A DNA stretch of 64,000 bases. Origin: Chaetomium olivaceum. Lineage: Eukaryota; Ascomycota; Sordariomycetes; Sordariales; Chaetomiaceae. Location: NCBI GenBank assembly GCA_039881045.1, contig JAYWVB010000018.1, forward strand, positions 62,001 to 126,000, written 5' to 3'. Both the position numbers and the translations under genes were made by a program. The notes under the pieces were generated by a model. That model ran no database searches, was not told where the DNA came from, and saw nothing but the letters and a program-made list of their open reading frames with translations. Below are positions 22,053 to 33,766 of this stretch, piece after piece (position 1 is the stretch's first letter; each line of letters starts with the position of its first letter).

Positions 22053-23324
22053 ATTTTGAGATTGACCAAAGAACTGCCTTTGCTTGCTTTCTCAACATTC
22101 GGCAAGCGGCCTGACAAGCGGCCTGAAACTAATCGCACGACAGCATTGTATTGCGGCCGTGGGCTAACTGCGCCGGCCCGTTCCTCCAGGCTTCCTTTGG
22201 CGTGCCCGCGCGCAGCGGGCACGGTCCCTCTTGTCGTGGAATAAGTGTGGTGTGCGCACAGACCACTGCAGTATATGACCGGGAATGCGCATCCAACCCT
22301 AACCCAGGGCACCAGGCGCATTCTCCGTCACAAAGAACAATGTAGAGTAAACCCAGCCTAGGTGTCTTCGGTTACTTTACAGAATAGCAAGGCGTTGCCT
22401 GGACCAGAATGTTTAATGTCGTTAGTAACTCGAGTCAGCATACCTTGGACAGGGGTCAATGTATCAGGCCAACCAGCATTACTATCTTACAGTACCAAGA
22501 ACGAGGTAACTCAAGACTCCAACTGACAACAACCCCCAACAGCAGTATTGGATGGTTTTAACTAATGCCGCCCGAAATCATACAAATTTACCAGAATTGA
22601 GTTGCCGAAGTAACGCGTTAAATACGGCAAGCATGAGACCCGACAAACTCCTCGAGTCCGCCTGGAAGATGCTGGGTAGGGTTGTTTACCGTGACGGTGT
22701 GACCCACCGAGCCTGACACAAGAGGAGGTACGGCAGACCAGAACACAAACATTCTGTTTCAGGCCTCACGTTCAGAACTCAATACCGACAAAAAGGTTTC
22801 ATAACCCGATTCAAATTCATGAGACTTTAAGTTATAGGGCTCGGAGTCGGTATCGTATTTTCGTAATCGCTGGTCATGGCCGGGGATTCCTTGCCCACAA
22901 CAGGGGTAAACAAAGTTCGGTAATTACATGAGATACATAGAGTTAAATACTAGTTAATATTTTTGCGTCAGTTTCGTGCACTGCAGTTGATAGGTAATTT
23001 TCAGGCACGGGGGCCGATATGTAACGTATTGAATGTACAAGTAATATTTGTTAAATGACCTAGAAATGCAGGCAGAAACGGAGGTTTGGGGGTTGTCTCA
23101 GTCTGGAGAAGCGGAGATGGCGGTGTTGGGAAGGACCAGGCGCGCACGCCATTTTGGGCGGGCTGACGAAAGAAACGAAGGGGGAAGTGACTTGCTGCCA
23201 CACCCCTCTCAACATCCCTTTTCCCAGGAACTACCCTTATTACGCCGCGCTGCCATGTAAATGACTCAAGTACTACACACAAAACCCCTCTCACACCCTT
23301 TCTTCCATTCCCTTATTGTGTACT
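22053..23324. other. Intergenic, 1.3 kb, one strong hairpin
   Basis: No gene was seen. A GC-rich hairpin, GTGCCCGC-GCGCA-GCGGGCAC, lies near 22201-22222. The rest is unremarkable and separates the mobile-element block from the exporter gene. Confidence 0.5.
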
Positions 23325-25328
23325 TCAAGTATCTTTCCCACCGGTTTCGCCATCGACGCTTGCCTCTGCCGGGCTCTCTCTCTGCAACGATCCCGTCCGA
23401 TGCGCCAATGAGAACACGAAAGCGAGAAAGGCAAAAGCACTCGACGCTGTGAAGGCCATCCGCAACGCATCACAGTACAATGCACGAACCGCCACCTCCA
23501 AGGCCGGGGAGAGCTCGCTGACCGCGAAGAGCGACTGCCGCAGTTTTTCGATGAGCTGCCGGGCAAAGTTAGCGTTGTCGGCCAAACTCGAGACACCAGT
23601 TGACGAGACTGTAAGATCACTGACCTCTTCCGTTGCCGCATCTCCCAGAGCTTCAGGCAACCTCGCCAGCAAGACATTCTGGACGATGGCCGCTGTCACG
23701 GTAACGCCGTAGATGGTGCCCATGGACCGAATCAAGTACACGGTAGATGTAGCGACGGCTTGTTCTGCTTGAGGTTAGTGACCTGCCCCAATATGCGCGA
23801 TCGAAACCACTTACCTCTGTGCTCAAAGATGGAAACAAAGCTAAACAGCACGCTGGGGTTTGTTAAGCCGAGCCCCAGATTCGCAGGCACCAGAAACACA
23901 AACTCCTTCCACCGATTCCCCGTCATCCCGAGCGTCATTGCCAGCAAGTTTCCGAGAAGCATTGTGGCCGTACCCATACGAACGTTTAAAGCCAGAGGAT
24001 AACCGCGGTGCATTAATGTGCCGGCGATGACCCCGCCAACCGGTGTTGCGAGAGCAGGGACGATCAGACGGAGGCCAGCGTTTGAAGGAGAGTCGCCTTG
24101 CACCGCTTGGAAGTACAAGGGAATCATGAACATGTACTGGGAAAGGTCAGCACAACACAATGATTGATGAGGTGGAGAGCACTCACGCCGTATGCGGCCA
24201 TCCCGGAGAACACGTTGGTTAGCTGCACGGCGGTGGGCTGCCAGCCCCTCAACATCCGCAGTGGAATCATGGGTATCGCCTTGGTTGTCGCTTCGATTCT
24301 CACGAACCAGAGTAGAAGGATGACACTCCCACCCAGCGAGCCGATCACAAACGGACTGCCCCAGGGAAAGTCATTACCACCGAGGCTCAACCCCAAGAGC
24401 TGTGCCACGAGCCCGAGGACAAGGACAAAAGCCCCGAGCAGATCCAAGCGCCGCATTACAAACAGGAACGGGTGTTTGGGATCCGTCACGGGGATAACAC
24501 AAGGAGGATTTTCCAGGACGATATAACCCACCACGAGGGCTACGATGGATACCGGAACCTGCAACAAAAAGCACCACCGCCACCCGATACTTTCGGCCAT
24601 CACGCCTCCGAGGGAGGCCCCGAGAACCGCGCCAAAGCCGACGAGAATATTCTGCATGGCCTGATACATACCCCTCTGTTTCAACGGGATCATGTCCGAG
24701 TTGATGACCGTTGCTGCCAACAATTAGTCCGGTGATGCATCGAACGGGACATAGTATTATACACTCACCCATTGTGATTAGCCCGCCGCCTCCGAACCCC
24801 GTCACGGCCCTCATGATATCGAGCCCCAGCATACTCTGCGAGATGGAACAACCGAAGCATCCGACCATGAATGCAAACGTCGATACGAAGAAGCATATCC
24901 TCCGCCCAAACATGTCGGAAAACCGGCCGTAGAGGGGCTGGAAGGCTGTGCTCGTGACCAAGTACGACGTCGTCAGCCATGCTGCATTGTTGGCGGCGTT
25001 GAAGTCGGAGCTGATGGCGGCATACGTTGACGCCGTGATGGTGCCGTCAAACCCAGAGAGAAAGACATTGGCCCAGAGGGCTGTTGAGTGACATGGGTCA
25101 GCACGACACGAGGGTTGCCCTACTTTCCTTTGGTCCAGTTTTTCACGTACCTGTCTCGATCCACCAAAAGCCTGCCGAAGGCTTCCAGAGCTCCTCAACA
25201 CACTTCGGGGCCGTCTCATAGCCAGGCCCCGGTTGTGATTCTAGAAGAGGTGTCGTTTCGTCAACCTCCCGGACTGAAACAGTGGTTTGGGTCCATTTGT
25301 TGTTTTGTTCTGCACTATTGTCGGCCAT
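23325..25328 (-). CDS. MFS exporter, DHA2/14-TM type (drug or vacuolar basic amino acid class)
   Basis: Proton-coupled exporter in the plasma or vacuolar membrane. The ATG at 25328 begins a polar N-terminus with EVDETTPLLES, a sorting-signal-like motif common in vacuolar MFS proteins. After an intron, TM1 reads ANVFLSGFDGTITASTYAAI, matching the DHA2 motif. The loop motif YGRFSDMFGRR (motif A) and the motif-C-like segment VGFGAVLGASLGG follow. Introns lie near 25085-25145, 24715-24770, 24137-24185 and 23765-23815. The last exon (23741-23325) ends ESPAEASVDGETGGKDT. Hydrophobic segments suit 14 helices. The DGTI and YAAISSDF region resembles yeast VBA transporters. The substrate is not decidable. 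The frame is clean throughout. Confidence 0.85.
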
Positions 25329-28300
25329 TCCGTTGTAATTGAGGGTGGTAGGATGCGATATACAAGTTGTGTATCTGCTTGTTCTGTTTTGATGGGCTTT
25401 TTTTCTGTCAATCGGTATGCCAACCTAGCCGTGAAGAAGTCTTCAACATGGAGAGGTGCGAAAACTGCTCCGGTGGCAATGCCTCCGGTGAGGGTGTCTC
25501 GAGCAGGCAGGGCGACTAACCATCCTTGGCCCCCATCGCGGCAGAGTTTAGGTACTGCCGACGAAAAGGGCAAGCCGTCCCGCTGCATGCCCGGTGCAGA
25601 GATCGTCCGACCTACTTTTCCTGCCGCACCTAAGCCCGAAACCGGGGATAATTAAAATCGGCGGTTAGCAGCCTCGACGATTTTTTCACACCCCACCATC
25701 CACGGTCTCTTCAAACCCGTTATGATGACAAGTCCACTTGGTCTGATGCTTTAACATACCTGGCATCTCGACATTAGGCCCGTCAATCCACCGCCGACAC
25801 GGTCATCCGCAACATTGGAGTGGGTTTGGTCAGGGTTTCAGTCCAAGCGCGACCCCATCCTGCCTGCACCTTATCACGGCGGGTCCCGTGAGACTCTGCA
25901 TGGGACGCATTGCATCCGAACACAGTCCTCAGAAAACTCATCCCCAACATCCTTCGGCATTGATCATCTTCACGATGACCGGAGTTCATCGAAGCTGCTG
26001 GACCTTTTCCCAAGAGTCTCTGAACATATAAGCGCGCTTTCTAAGGCCAAATCGCGTATCGTAGGGTTTCCCTGGCACCCAACTCGCAAATCCTCAGCTC
26101 GTCGAAATCTTTCTTTTGCCTCACCCTGGCACTTCTGCAAGCCTCAATTGGTGAGAGCCCCGGTTCGACCCGGGCTGATATGCATGCGGTCGAGCGACCC
26201 TTGGCGATCCCTGACCCCTCAAGGCGGGTAGTTAACGGTTCAGTTCCCCGCACCAACCGCGCTCTTTGCCTGACCCCCAACCACCGAGGTTTTCCTCCGT
26301 TGGAAGTGTGGTGTGGCTGCCTGAGAATCTCAAAATCTTGCTGCATCCTTCCTGTTCCACCCTGTTTTGATCCTGGATGTCACTCCGTACGGTAGGTGAC
26401 ACACCACCATGATGCGGTGTCCCCCCACAGTCCGTCCTGCCGCTTCGGAACAAACACCCACCCCGGTAAAGGTGCGGGTAGACGAGCCGGCAGGGTGCGC
26501 CCCCCACGCTCCGGCCCCGCCGCCCCGGCTGTCGAGTGTAAAATGCCCCTTGGCCAATCACGTTGCGAGCATTGACATAAGCGAGAGGTTGTAACCTTCG
26601 AAGCGAGAGAGGGTGTTCATGTGCCCGCTCAAAGGCCCGCCAGAGGGACTTCAGTCTTATCTCCTTTCTGTTGTTTTGGTGAGAGGTATGAAGCTGCCTG
26701 TGTGCCTGTGCCAATAGAACACGGGCCAGACCACCGCCTTTGCGGGTGCTCCCATGCAGAGTAACATCGCACTTGAGGCTGAAGCAGTCTGTTTGTGTGA
26801 AGGGTGGTGCGGGGCACTTCATTTTTGGTGTGGATGCGGCGAGGGTGAGTGCCGTGGAATGAGTGAAGGGTGGACGTGGTGGGTGCTTGATCTGGACCGG
26901 GCTGGCCATCATCACGGAATGGTCTGGGCTTCTTGAGGTTGGGGAGGTCGCTCGCTCTTGCTGTGGTGCGGGTCCGCCCGGAATTCGCCGTTTCGTGGCT
27001 TGGAAGGGGCCGTGAGTTGGGAATTGGGTCGCGTGCCCAAACCGCGGTGGTGCGGGAGGTGGTTGTTGGAATCGACGCATACGGTGATGACACTGGTCTG
27101 GCCTCAGATGTTAGTTATCGTAAAAACTATCCACCTCCCTCGCTGGTATGTACAGTACTTTAGTTTGCATGTAGGTAGGTAGTCAAGCATTATCCGAAGA
27201 GGGGCCAAACCTTCGAGACAGGGTGGAAACTACGGTACCTACCACCGTCTAAATTGTAACCTTTTTTTGTACATGTACGCTGCCTCACCTACGTATTTAA
27301 GCCTTCGTCCTTTTGCCTTGCTTTGATTTATTGATGGCAAGAATCATACTTACAGATCCATATTTTCCGGTTTTCTTACAGCGTCCAGGACCATTTTCGG
27401 CACAGCCCAGCGCGCTTGATAACCCGGTCTCACTAGCGGTCATGGCGGACGCTAACTTCAACTCCTTCCAAATAACCACTATGGCTAGCGGTGACAGGAA
27501 GGCTGGCTACTGCTAACGGATATTTGTACAGCCAACGGCAACGCCGCTACTATAGCTAGCTTGGATTCGATCCGGGCTGGTAGAGTTGTTCTGCGGGTTA
27601 ATAAAATCGGATGGCGAAAATGACAGAATGACACGACTCGCACGTGATGGACATGAAGAAATAGAACAACCCGGAAATGCTTCTTGACTTCTCGAGCTCT
27701 CAGTAGCAATACGTGAAGTTTCAACTACTGCGGTGAATCCCGTAGCTATAAGATGGTGCGAAGTTGAAGATCCAGCGACTACAGCTACATAGAACTCGGA
27801 TATTACAGCAAGGAATGATGTAAAGTGGGGAAATCACTGCACGTTCTTGAATTAACTGCCTTTTTAAGATCGACGGGGGTGAGCGAGATGAACTGCAACG
27901 ACAAAGTGCTAAATAAGAGCAAAGCAAAGTGTAACAGGCCACACGTTGGCGTTGAAGTGATGCACAAGGCGAGGCGGGAATGGACTAGATTGCTTCGAAT
28001 GAAGAGAGAAAGAGAGAAAGAGCTAAGCTACAGGAAGAAAGAGACAGCTTTATCGTGTTGCTGAAACGGGGCATGGAAGGTTCTAGCATAGTCCATCCAA
28101 GTGGGACTCGAACCCACCAGGTTCTGGCATCGCCGAACCTACCCACGGGCCCAGCCCGTCACACAAAGCGCAAAATGAAAAGGAAAACCAAGCAAAAGAG
28201 AGACAAAGAGATAAACAAACAGACAAACAGGAAAAGACGGAAAGACAGGAAAAACAAAAAAAGAACAGACAGAAAAGGAGAAAGGCAGAAAGACAGACCA

Positions 28301-28373
28301 AAAGAAAACAGGACGACAAGTATCCTCATGCATCAGCTCAATGCTCGGAAACTGTTTCGCCTAGTCGGCTCTG
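25329..28373. other. Intergenic, 3 kb, no gene supported
   Basis: Long open stretches on the minus strand (26232-27093) are Pro/Arg/Thr-rich, overlap in two frames and lack family features, so I do not call them. Near 28168-28318 the + strand is an A/G-rich tract almost free of T. A three-hairpin structure lies beside it (listed separately). Confidence 0.45.
28101..28159 (-). ncRNA. Three consecutive hairpins with a tRNA B-box-like T-arm (tRNA-like remnant?)
   Basis: On the minus strand, reading 5' to 3': ACGGGC-TGG-GCCCGT; then GGTTCGGC-GAT-GCC-A-GAACC; then GTGGG-TTCGAGT-CCCAC. The last is a perfect T-arm with the pol III B-box GGTTCGAGTCC. No 5' tRNA half pairs with the following TTGGATG, so it is not a complete tRNA. 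It may be a truncated tRNA or a SINE-type remnant, or an unrelated structured RNA. Confidence 0.3.
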
Positions 28374-29456
28374 TCACTTCTTACGATGAGCCTGACCCGG
28401 ACCGTCACCACGAGGTAGCAGTTCCCGTAGGCCGCGGCCGACAAAGTGGTTGTGGCCCTTCATCTTCTGCACCTTGGCTTCGATCAGCCAGCCGAGGAGG
28501 GCTTTTCGGGCATGACGTCCCTCGTCCCCGCAACAGGAGAGCAGCGTTCCTTTCAACGCCGGGATGCCGTAAAGCCCGTCCGAAAAAACGCTGAGAAAGA
28601 TGTAGCTACCGTCAAATAATGAAACATATCGTGTATCGAACTTGTCGTTGTGGGCGTAATTCGACATTTGTTGTATCACTGGGTATTCGCCCACTCCCCC
28701 GACCTTGAAAAACGTGTCCTTTACGGGCTTTCCTGTTTGTTCGGCAGCTTGGTCGGCCGCAAGTGCGCGGGCCTCAGTGGCCCGGCAGAAGACGTCAGGT
28801 TTGATTCCTCCATGGATCTTCATCTCGAGTATTGCGAATAACTTCTCCGCGCCTTCGGATCCAGCTGCCCTCCAGACATAATCGGGGCGGCAGTTCTTGG
28901 CCTCGACCTCGGATGCCGACTCAATAGCGTCGACAAAAATTTCCCCGATTGCCATGTTGACAGTGTAGGTGAGGTGCGCTGCGGCAGAGGCTCTCACGTC
29001 AGCCTCCCTCCTGACACGGAAAGTTGGCTCGAGCGAAGGGACATGATGCCGGCTCAACTTGCTCCTTGCCCCAGACTTGTCCAAGTACGAGTCAGCCACC
29101 GAAAGATAGTATTGGACGGGCACCTCGGTCCAAAACCGCGGTGGCCTGGTGGCAGCAACGAGCCCACTCGACGTGTGGTTCCCCAAGGCGTGGTCAAAAT
29201 CGCTAGCCAGCTTGTACGCAGGAAGCGGCGCGGTAAGTGCCTGAAGGACGTTCAGCGCGTTGGATCCGGGTGTCGGGTGCAGAGGGGGCCCCGGGAGCAG
29301 CACCCTGGAACGAAGTTGTTGAAGCCGTTCGGACGGCAACTGCTCGGTAGCGGAAGGGGATGTTCGGCGAACCCCAGCTGGCGCTGGCTTCGGCGTTGCG
29401 GAGCCAGAAGCCGGCTTGGGAGGGGTACCGGTCGCCGTCGGGGTGGAAAGTCTCTA
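28374..29456 (-). CDS. PD-(D/E)XK nuclease-like protein, start unresolved
   Basis: Family assigned from motifs only. The core NCRPDYVWRAA ... LFAILEMKIHGG has the D-(x)n-ExK spacing of PD-(D/E)XK nucleases. VIQQMSNYAHNDKF gives the downstream Gln-containing helix usual in fungal members, and YVSLFDGSYIFLSVF the last strand. The N-terminus is a Thr/Pro/Ala-rich segment. The frame is open upstream to 29456 without an ATG. A possible splice acceptor, CCAATTAG, lies just above (about 29457-29464), so a short upstream exon is likely, or the start has been lost. No internal damage. The start region is within about 200-300 bp of the divergent kinase-like gene at 29645, a head-to-head arrangement. 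Role unknown. Confidence 0.5.
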
Positions 29457-29644
29457 ATTGGACGCACCTATCGCTCGGAACTCGGTTGTTGGGGTTCTAA
29501 ACTTCCAACTGTCAGTTCTCTGAAACCAACAACCAGCCCTGACTCCCCAACCGCAACGTTTAGTCTTGAGCGGCCGGCCCTCTGTTGTGACTCGAATTGC
29601 TCGATCGCCTACCTCTCTCATTCATCTTCTATTACAACGTCAAG

Positions 29645-30752
29645 ATGCGCGAGATTTATGGCGCCCCTGACAAGACGAGATACGGTGCTGGCACAACCCT
29701 GCGGATCCGCAGACACGTGCCACCCGAGCCCTTTACTGATGACTACGGACCAAGTCCCCGCCCGCCTGTTGACTGGAGCCGCCGGAAAGGCCAGGACCAG
29801 GGCAAGATTGACCGGGTTGAGTTTGCGATCGCCAACCCGCCACTCGAAACGGATCCCCCAAGCTCGATCGAGCGCACCTTGACTGTAACGGGGGTCAAGA
29901 CCATCCGGGATCGAGGCGGGCTCCATGTGGTCACCTGCTTCCTTGACAAACATCTATCCACCGAGTACATCGCCAAGATCTTCGATGGGGTCGATTATCC
30001 CTTTAGGCGACGAGGACTGGGACTGCATGTTACTTGCCGATAGGGACTACAGCATTGAAGCGTGGGCTTACCGGACGATGCAGCCCGTTATCGGCGGGAC
30101 CATCGTGCCAGCCTACCACGACTCCTGGACCGTTGCCGTTGGCGAACAGTGGGCCCGCATAATCCTCATCGAACTCATCCAGGGAGAATGCATGCTAGAC
30201 ATAATCAAGCGCGCCGACGATGAAAGCGGGCGGAGGGTCGATTACACCCGGCTCCCGCCGGAAAGCTTCCGGATCCGGGTGCTGAAAAACATCCAGGAGG
30301 CGAACCTCTTTATTTGGTGGCACACCGCCGTGAAACACAACGACGTCGCACCTCGCAATGTCATGGTCAAGCCCGACGGCAGCGTCGCCATCATTGACTT
30401 TATCAATGTCTACTTTTACGATTTTACCGCGAGCCACAACAATCACCCACGTACAAGGAAAAGAAATCTGTGCCCCTTGCCGCCGTCCCTCGCTGAAGAG
30501 TTGTGGCCTTTCCCAGGGGGGTACGACTATGAGTATCCGTAGATCCACTGGATACCTGAGAGTTGGACGAAAGACCCGAACTTGGAGGCCGAGTGGCTAG
30601 CGGAAACGTACCGGATTGACCCCAGGTTCATGCCACCGTCGGCATTTTGGCCGAACGAGGATTTCCACGAGGAAGACGGTGCAAAGGCAGTGCGGTTGTT
30701 GGAAAGCCTCGGCCGCAAACCAGCTACGAGTCAGCGCGCCGGACGTTCTTGA
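29645..30752 (+). pseudogene. Kinase-like (phosphotransferase-fold) gene with frameshift and TAG stop
   Basis: The ATG at 29645 starts MREIYGAPDKTRYGAG. The N-terminal half ends in TEYIAKIFDGVDYPF. There one extra base near 30003-30006 shifts the frame, which continues as GDEDWDCMLLADRDYSIEAW. The catalytic-loop-like motif is KHNDVAPRNVMVKPDG, followed by SVAIIDFINVYFY, matching the HxD...N and DFG positions of kinase-like folds. A TAG at 30540-30542 interrupts the frame, which then runs on as IHWIPESWTKDPNLEAEWLA to TGA at 30752. With both breaks the gene should not make a full protein. Fungal proteins of this kind are abundant and of unknown function. Confidence 0.65.
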
Positions 30753-31437
30753 TTGCCCAACCTGTCAAAGTGCGAACGGAACGAGTCTTTTCGTGTCACT
30801 GACCGAGAGCACGAGCCCAACCTCAGGGATCATTTGTAACTAGATTAACAACCTCTCAACGATATCTTTTGCCGGTGCCTTTACCAAGTCTGCCGAGTGA
30901 AGTCAAAATGTTCGGCAAAGAGAACATAGCCATTGGAACGAAGCGGCTGATCTCGGGTTTGTAGTCCATATAATGGTTCACACCGCTAAGCCGCCGTTAG
31001 TAGAGCTAGACTGCATCCATTCGGGTCTTTCGGTTTCGAGTCTTTCGACCTCGCAGTGTCAACAATGGGCTGTCCTCCCGAGATCGTCTCCAGGGCAGGG
31101 ATTGGTTGCCCAAGGCTGAGAGTTGAGCCGGTGAGCCCCAATCTCACCGCAGAGCTAGCCATCTCATACCCCAGAGGCTGGCCACTACTGGTAACTTCCG
31201 CGGCCGAAAAGAGCGGGGTGAGGGCAATGTGGCATTGTATAAATAGAGGGTTTAGAAAGTGACAGTTGCATCGCTTTAATGAACGATGGGAAATGGATGT
31301 GCCTCAGGACAATCGGGATAAGGGGGAGCTTAATCGGAAAAGGTCTGCGCTTTTATCGTTTAGAATTGAGAAGGATTGTCATGTTCTATGGAGTCAGACT
31401 ATATTAACCGCCCCCTATCCTATCCGCCCCTCTTCAC
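30753..31437. other. Intergenic, no gene seen
   Basis: Convergent 3' flanks of the kinase-like pseudogene and the secreted-protein gene. Nothing else could be supported. Confidence 0.5.
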
Positions 31438-32058
31438 TTAAGCCAAAGTTTTCGCCAACGCTGTAACCTGATCACGCAGTTGTTGGCTTTCCCTCGGTGC
31501 GTTCTTCAGCACCTTCTGCAGCAAGTGATCGACCTGCGCACCCGGCACTGTGGGCGGGTTGCCCTGGGCCGTCTGAATACGCGAAACCTGGAACTGCAGG
31601 AAGAACTTGGGGACCTTGATGCCCAAGTTCCCACCCATCGAACGGATACCAGCCTCGGTGGCGAGATAGACGTCGAGTTGTTTCTGGAAGGTGGCGAGGT
31701 CGGCGTTGCGCAGGGGTGTCGGCGTCGCGAATCTATCAAGAGCGAACTCCAACGGGGTTTGAGACGAGGAGGCGAAGTTGACTGATGAAAACGACACGTC
31801 GCCTGAGGAGACATCCGGTACCCCCGAGAGGGTGGTCCGGGAGCTATCGCATGTGATGCGCTGTCGCAGGTCGGTTGCAATGTCGGCGACCTCTTTGGGG
31901 AGGACCTGGTTGCCGACGAGGAAGCAAGAGTTGGCTTGCCGCTCCGAGACGAGGGGTGCTGGGCTGTGTTAGTGGGAAAGGTGAAAGGGTTGGACTGGAA
32001 CATGCATACCAGAAAATGCGAGGCCCGCGCCGAAAGCGACAACTGCGAAGAGCTTCAT
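31438..32058 (-). CDS. Small secreted protein, unknown family
   Basis: The start ATG at 32058 opens a signal peptide (MKLFAVVAFGAGLAFS). A short intron follows (GTATGC...CACTAAC...GCCCAG, about 32009-31962). The mature part begins APLVSERQANSCFLVGNQVL. The protein is about 190 residues with two Cys (SCF and ITC), an amphipathic C-terminal half (FQKQLDVYLATEAG; HLLQKVLKNAPRESQQL) and no transmembrane segment after the signal peptide. It is probably extracellular. I do not recognise the family. The frame is clean and the splice restores it exactly. Confidence 0.75.
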
Positions 32059-32806
32059 CTTGAGTGTGTGGATAGAGAGGCGAACGTGGGAAAATTATTG
32101 AATGCCCGGATGTTAATACAGAAGAGAGACAGAAGAGAAACGATATTACAAACACCAGTGCCGTAAATAGAAACAATGCAGCCAGCCACAATGACGATCA
32201 AGAAAGGTGATCTTCAGACGGATACTGAAGGATATAAATACCCATCTCCATCCTCGCGGTCCCCGGCTGCCCAGCCGTTGCCCAAGCGCCGGGTTCGTCT
32301 CAAGTTCGCCCACGACGGCCTCGAAGCACTGGGGTAGAAACCGCGGAATCCCACATTAACGCCGGAAATCATCTCTAAACAGAATGGCTTGCGGTCTTGT
32401 TGCTGGAAACGGGCTACCCCTGACACGGGAAAGAGTTGTGACGTGGGTGGGGGTCGTTTCATCCCTGTGTCGAACTGGAAACACCCCCTGTCCCCTTTCT
32501 TGATTGCGAGGTTCGCTTAGATCAACACTCACAACCCACACAGAGATGATGAGATACCCAGGCAGTGAACGCCACGATGGCAGTTTCTTTAACAGTTATG
32601 TTTTGGAACACCGCATCTCTGAAATGACGAAATGATGAAATGACGACTTGATGCACGGGAAACACCGCCGAGTAATCTCACCACTCACGATCTCAGGACA
32701 ATCTCTATTCCATCTAACTAGCACGAACAGCTAATTCAAACACGCGATACATTATTCAATCCAACTCTAATCGACAAAAGAAACCAGATCCGCAACCTCT
32801 AAACAC
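32059..32806. other. Intergenic, no gene seen
   Basis: Upstream region of the secreted-protein gene and 3' flank of the NmrA-like gene. No supported ORF or RNA. Confidence 0.5.
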
Positions 32807-33766
32807 TCACAGCTCCAGCCCCTTGTAAGCCTCCTCCAATCCCTGAAACTCAGTGACACCCAAATCCTCCTTGCCCAACACCTTGCCCCCATCCGCCCTA
32901 GTCCAGCTCCGCTCGCGATACTCATCCCAAAACTCCATCATCACGCCCATCTCCTCCGCCCACAGCGGCCACACCTCCCTGAACGCCTCCCCACTAACCC
33001 TCACGAACTGCGCCTTGGTGCCCCGCGCCTTCGCCCAAAGCTGCAGCATCTCCCCGGCCTGGTGCGTCTCCGTCGCGGCCAGCACCACGGCGCCCTGCCG
33101 CGTCTTGTCGCCCTGCTCCACCGTCGCCTTCACGAACGCGCCCACATTGGCCGACACGTCGCCGATGGTCTGGATGGGCGTCTCGGGCGCGTAGTTGGCG
33201 ATCTGCAGGTACTTGCCCGCGGTGGGGATCCAGTAGGGGGTGAACATGGGGAAGGCATAGTTGGAGTGGTACCAGGTGACCCAGAAGAAGGTGGTCTTTG
33301 CGAAGAGGGCGGGGAGGTGGGTCTGGATGTGCGCGTCGATGCGGTTTTTGCCCTCGAAGTGAGGGACGAGGTATTTGTTGTTGGACAGGGCGCGCGCGTT
33401 GGGCAGCGTGCTCCAGATGTAATGTTCTAGGGTCGGGGTGGCGTCGGCCGCGGTCGCGAGGTTGATCCCCTGCTGGAGCTCGATTTCCATGGCTTTGTCC
33501 GGGGATTGGTGGGCGATGAAGGGCTCAAAGAAGTTGGTGACGCCAAAGATCATGTGGGAGCCGGCGAAGGCTGCCTTGAGGCTGGTGAGGTCGTTGAGGT
33601 CGGCGGAGACTACTTCGGCACCCTGGGCAGCGAGGGCTTGGCCCGAGGCACTAGACGGGTTCCTGGTGATGGCCCGGACCTGGTAGTCCGGGTTGTTGAT
33701 AAAGGCGCGGACGACTCCCTTGCCCTGGGCACCGGTGGCGCCGACGATGGTGATGAGCTTCGCCAT
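32807..33766 (-). CDS. NmrA-like NAD(P)-binding protein
   Basis: 319-residue Rossmann-fold protein of the NmrA/HSCARG family. These proteins bind NAD(P) and act as redox sensors or regulators, or as atypical short-chain reductases. The start ATG at 33766 is chosen because it directly precedes the fold: MAKLITIVGATGAQGKGVV has the GxxGxxG dinucleotide motif. The frame is open further upstream (to 33970), but that part looks like leader. Next come QVRAITRNPSSASGQALAA (the R that reads the phosphate) and GAEVVSADLNDLTSLKAAF. The C-terminal half, WPLWAEEMGVMMEFWDEY, is typical. The YxxxK motif of classical reductases is absent, so a regulatory role is favoured. Single exon, clean. Confidence 0.9.
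   Translation of the reverse strand: MAKLITIVGATGAQGKGVVRAFINNPDYQVRAITRNPSSASGQALAAQGAEVVSADLNDLTSLKAAFAGSHMIFGVTNFFEPFIAHQSPDKAMEIELQQGINLATAADATPTLEHYIWSTLPNARALSNNKYLVPHFEGKNRIDAHIQTHLPALFAKTTFFWVTWYHSNYAFPMFTPYWIPTAGKYLQIANYAPETPIQTIGDVSANVGAFVKATVEQGDKTRQGAVVLAATETHQAGEMLQLWAKARGTKAQFVRVSGEAFREVWPLWAEEMGVMMEFWDEYRERSWTRADGGKVLGKEDLGVTEFQGLEEAYKGLEL

Noticed and set aside
26232..27093. Long minus-strand ORFs rich in Pro, Arg and Thr
   Set aside because: They overlap each other in two frames, lack any family motif or splice context, and look like a composition effect.
28101..28159. Calling this a complete tRNA
   Set aside because: The T-arm is perfect but no acceptor 5' strand, D-arm or anticodon arm can be found in reach. 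Kept only as a low-confidence structured element.
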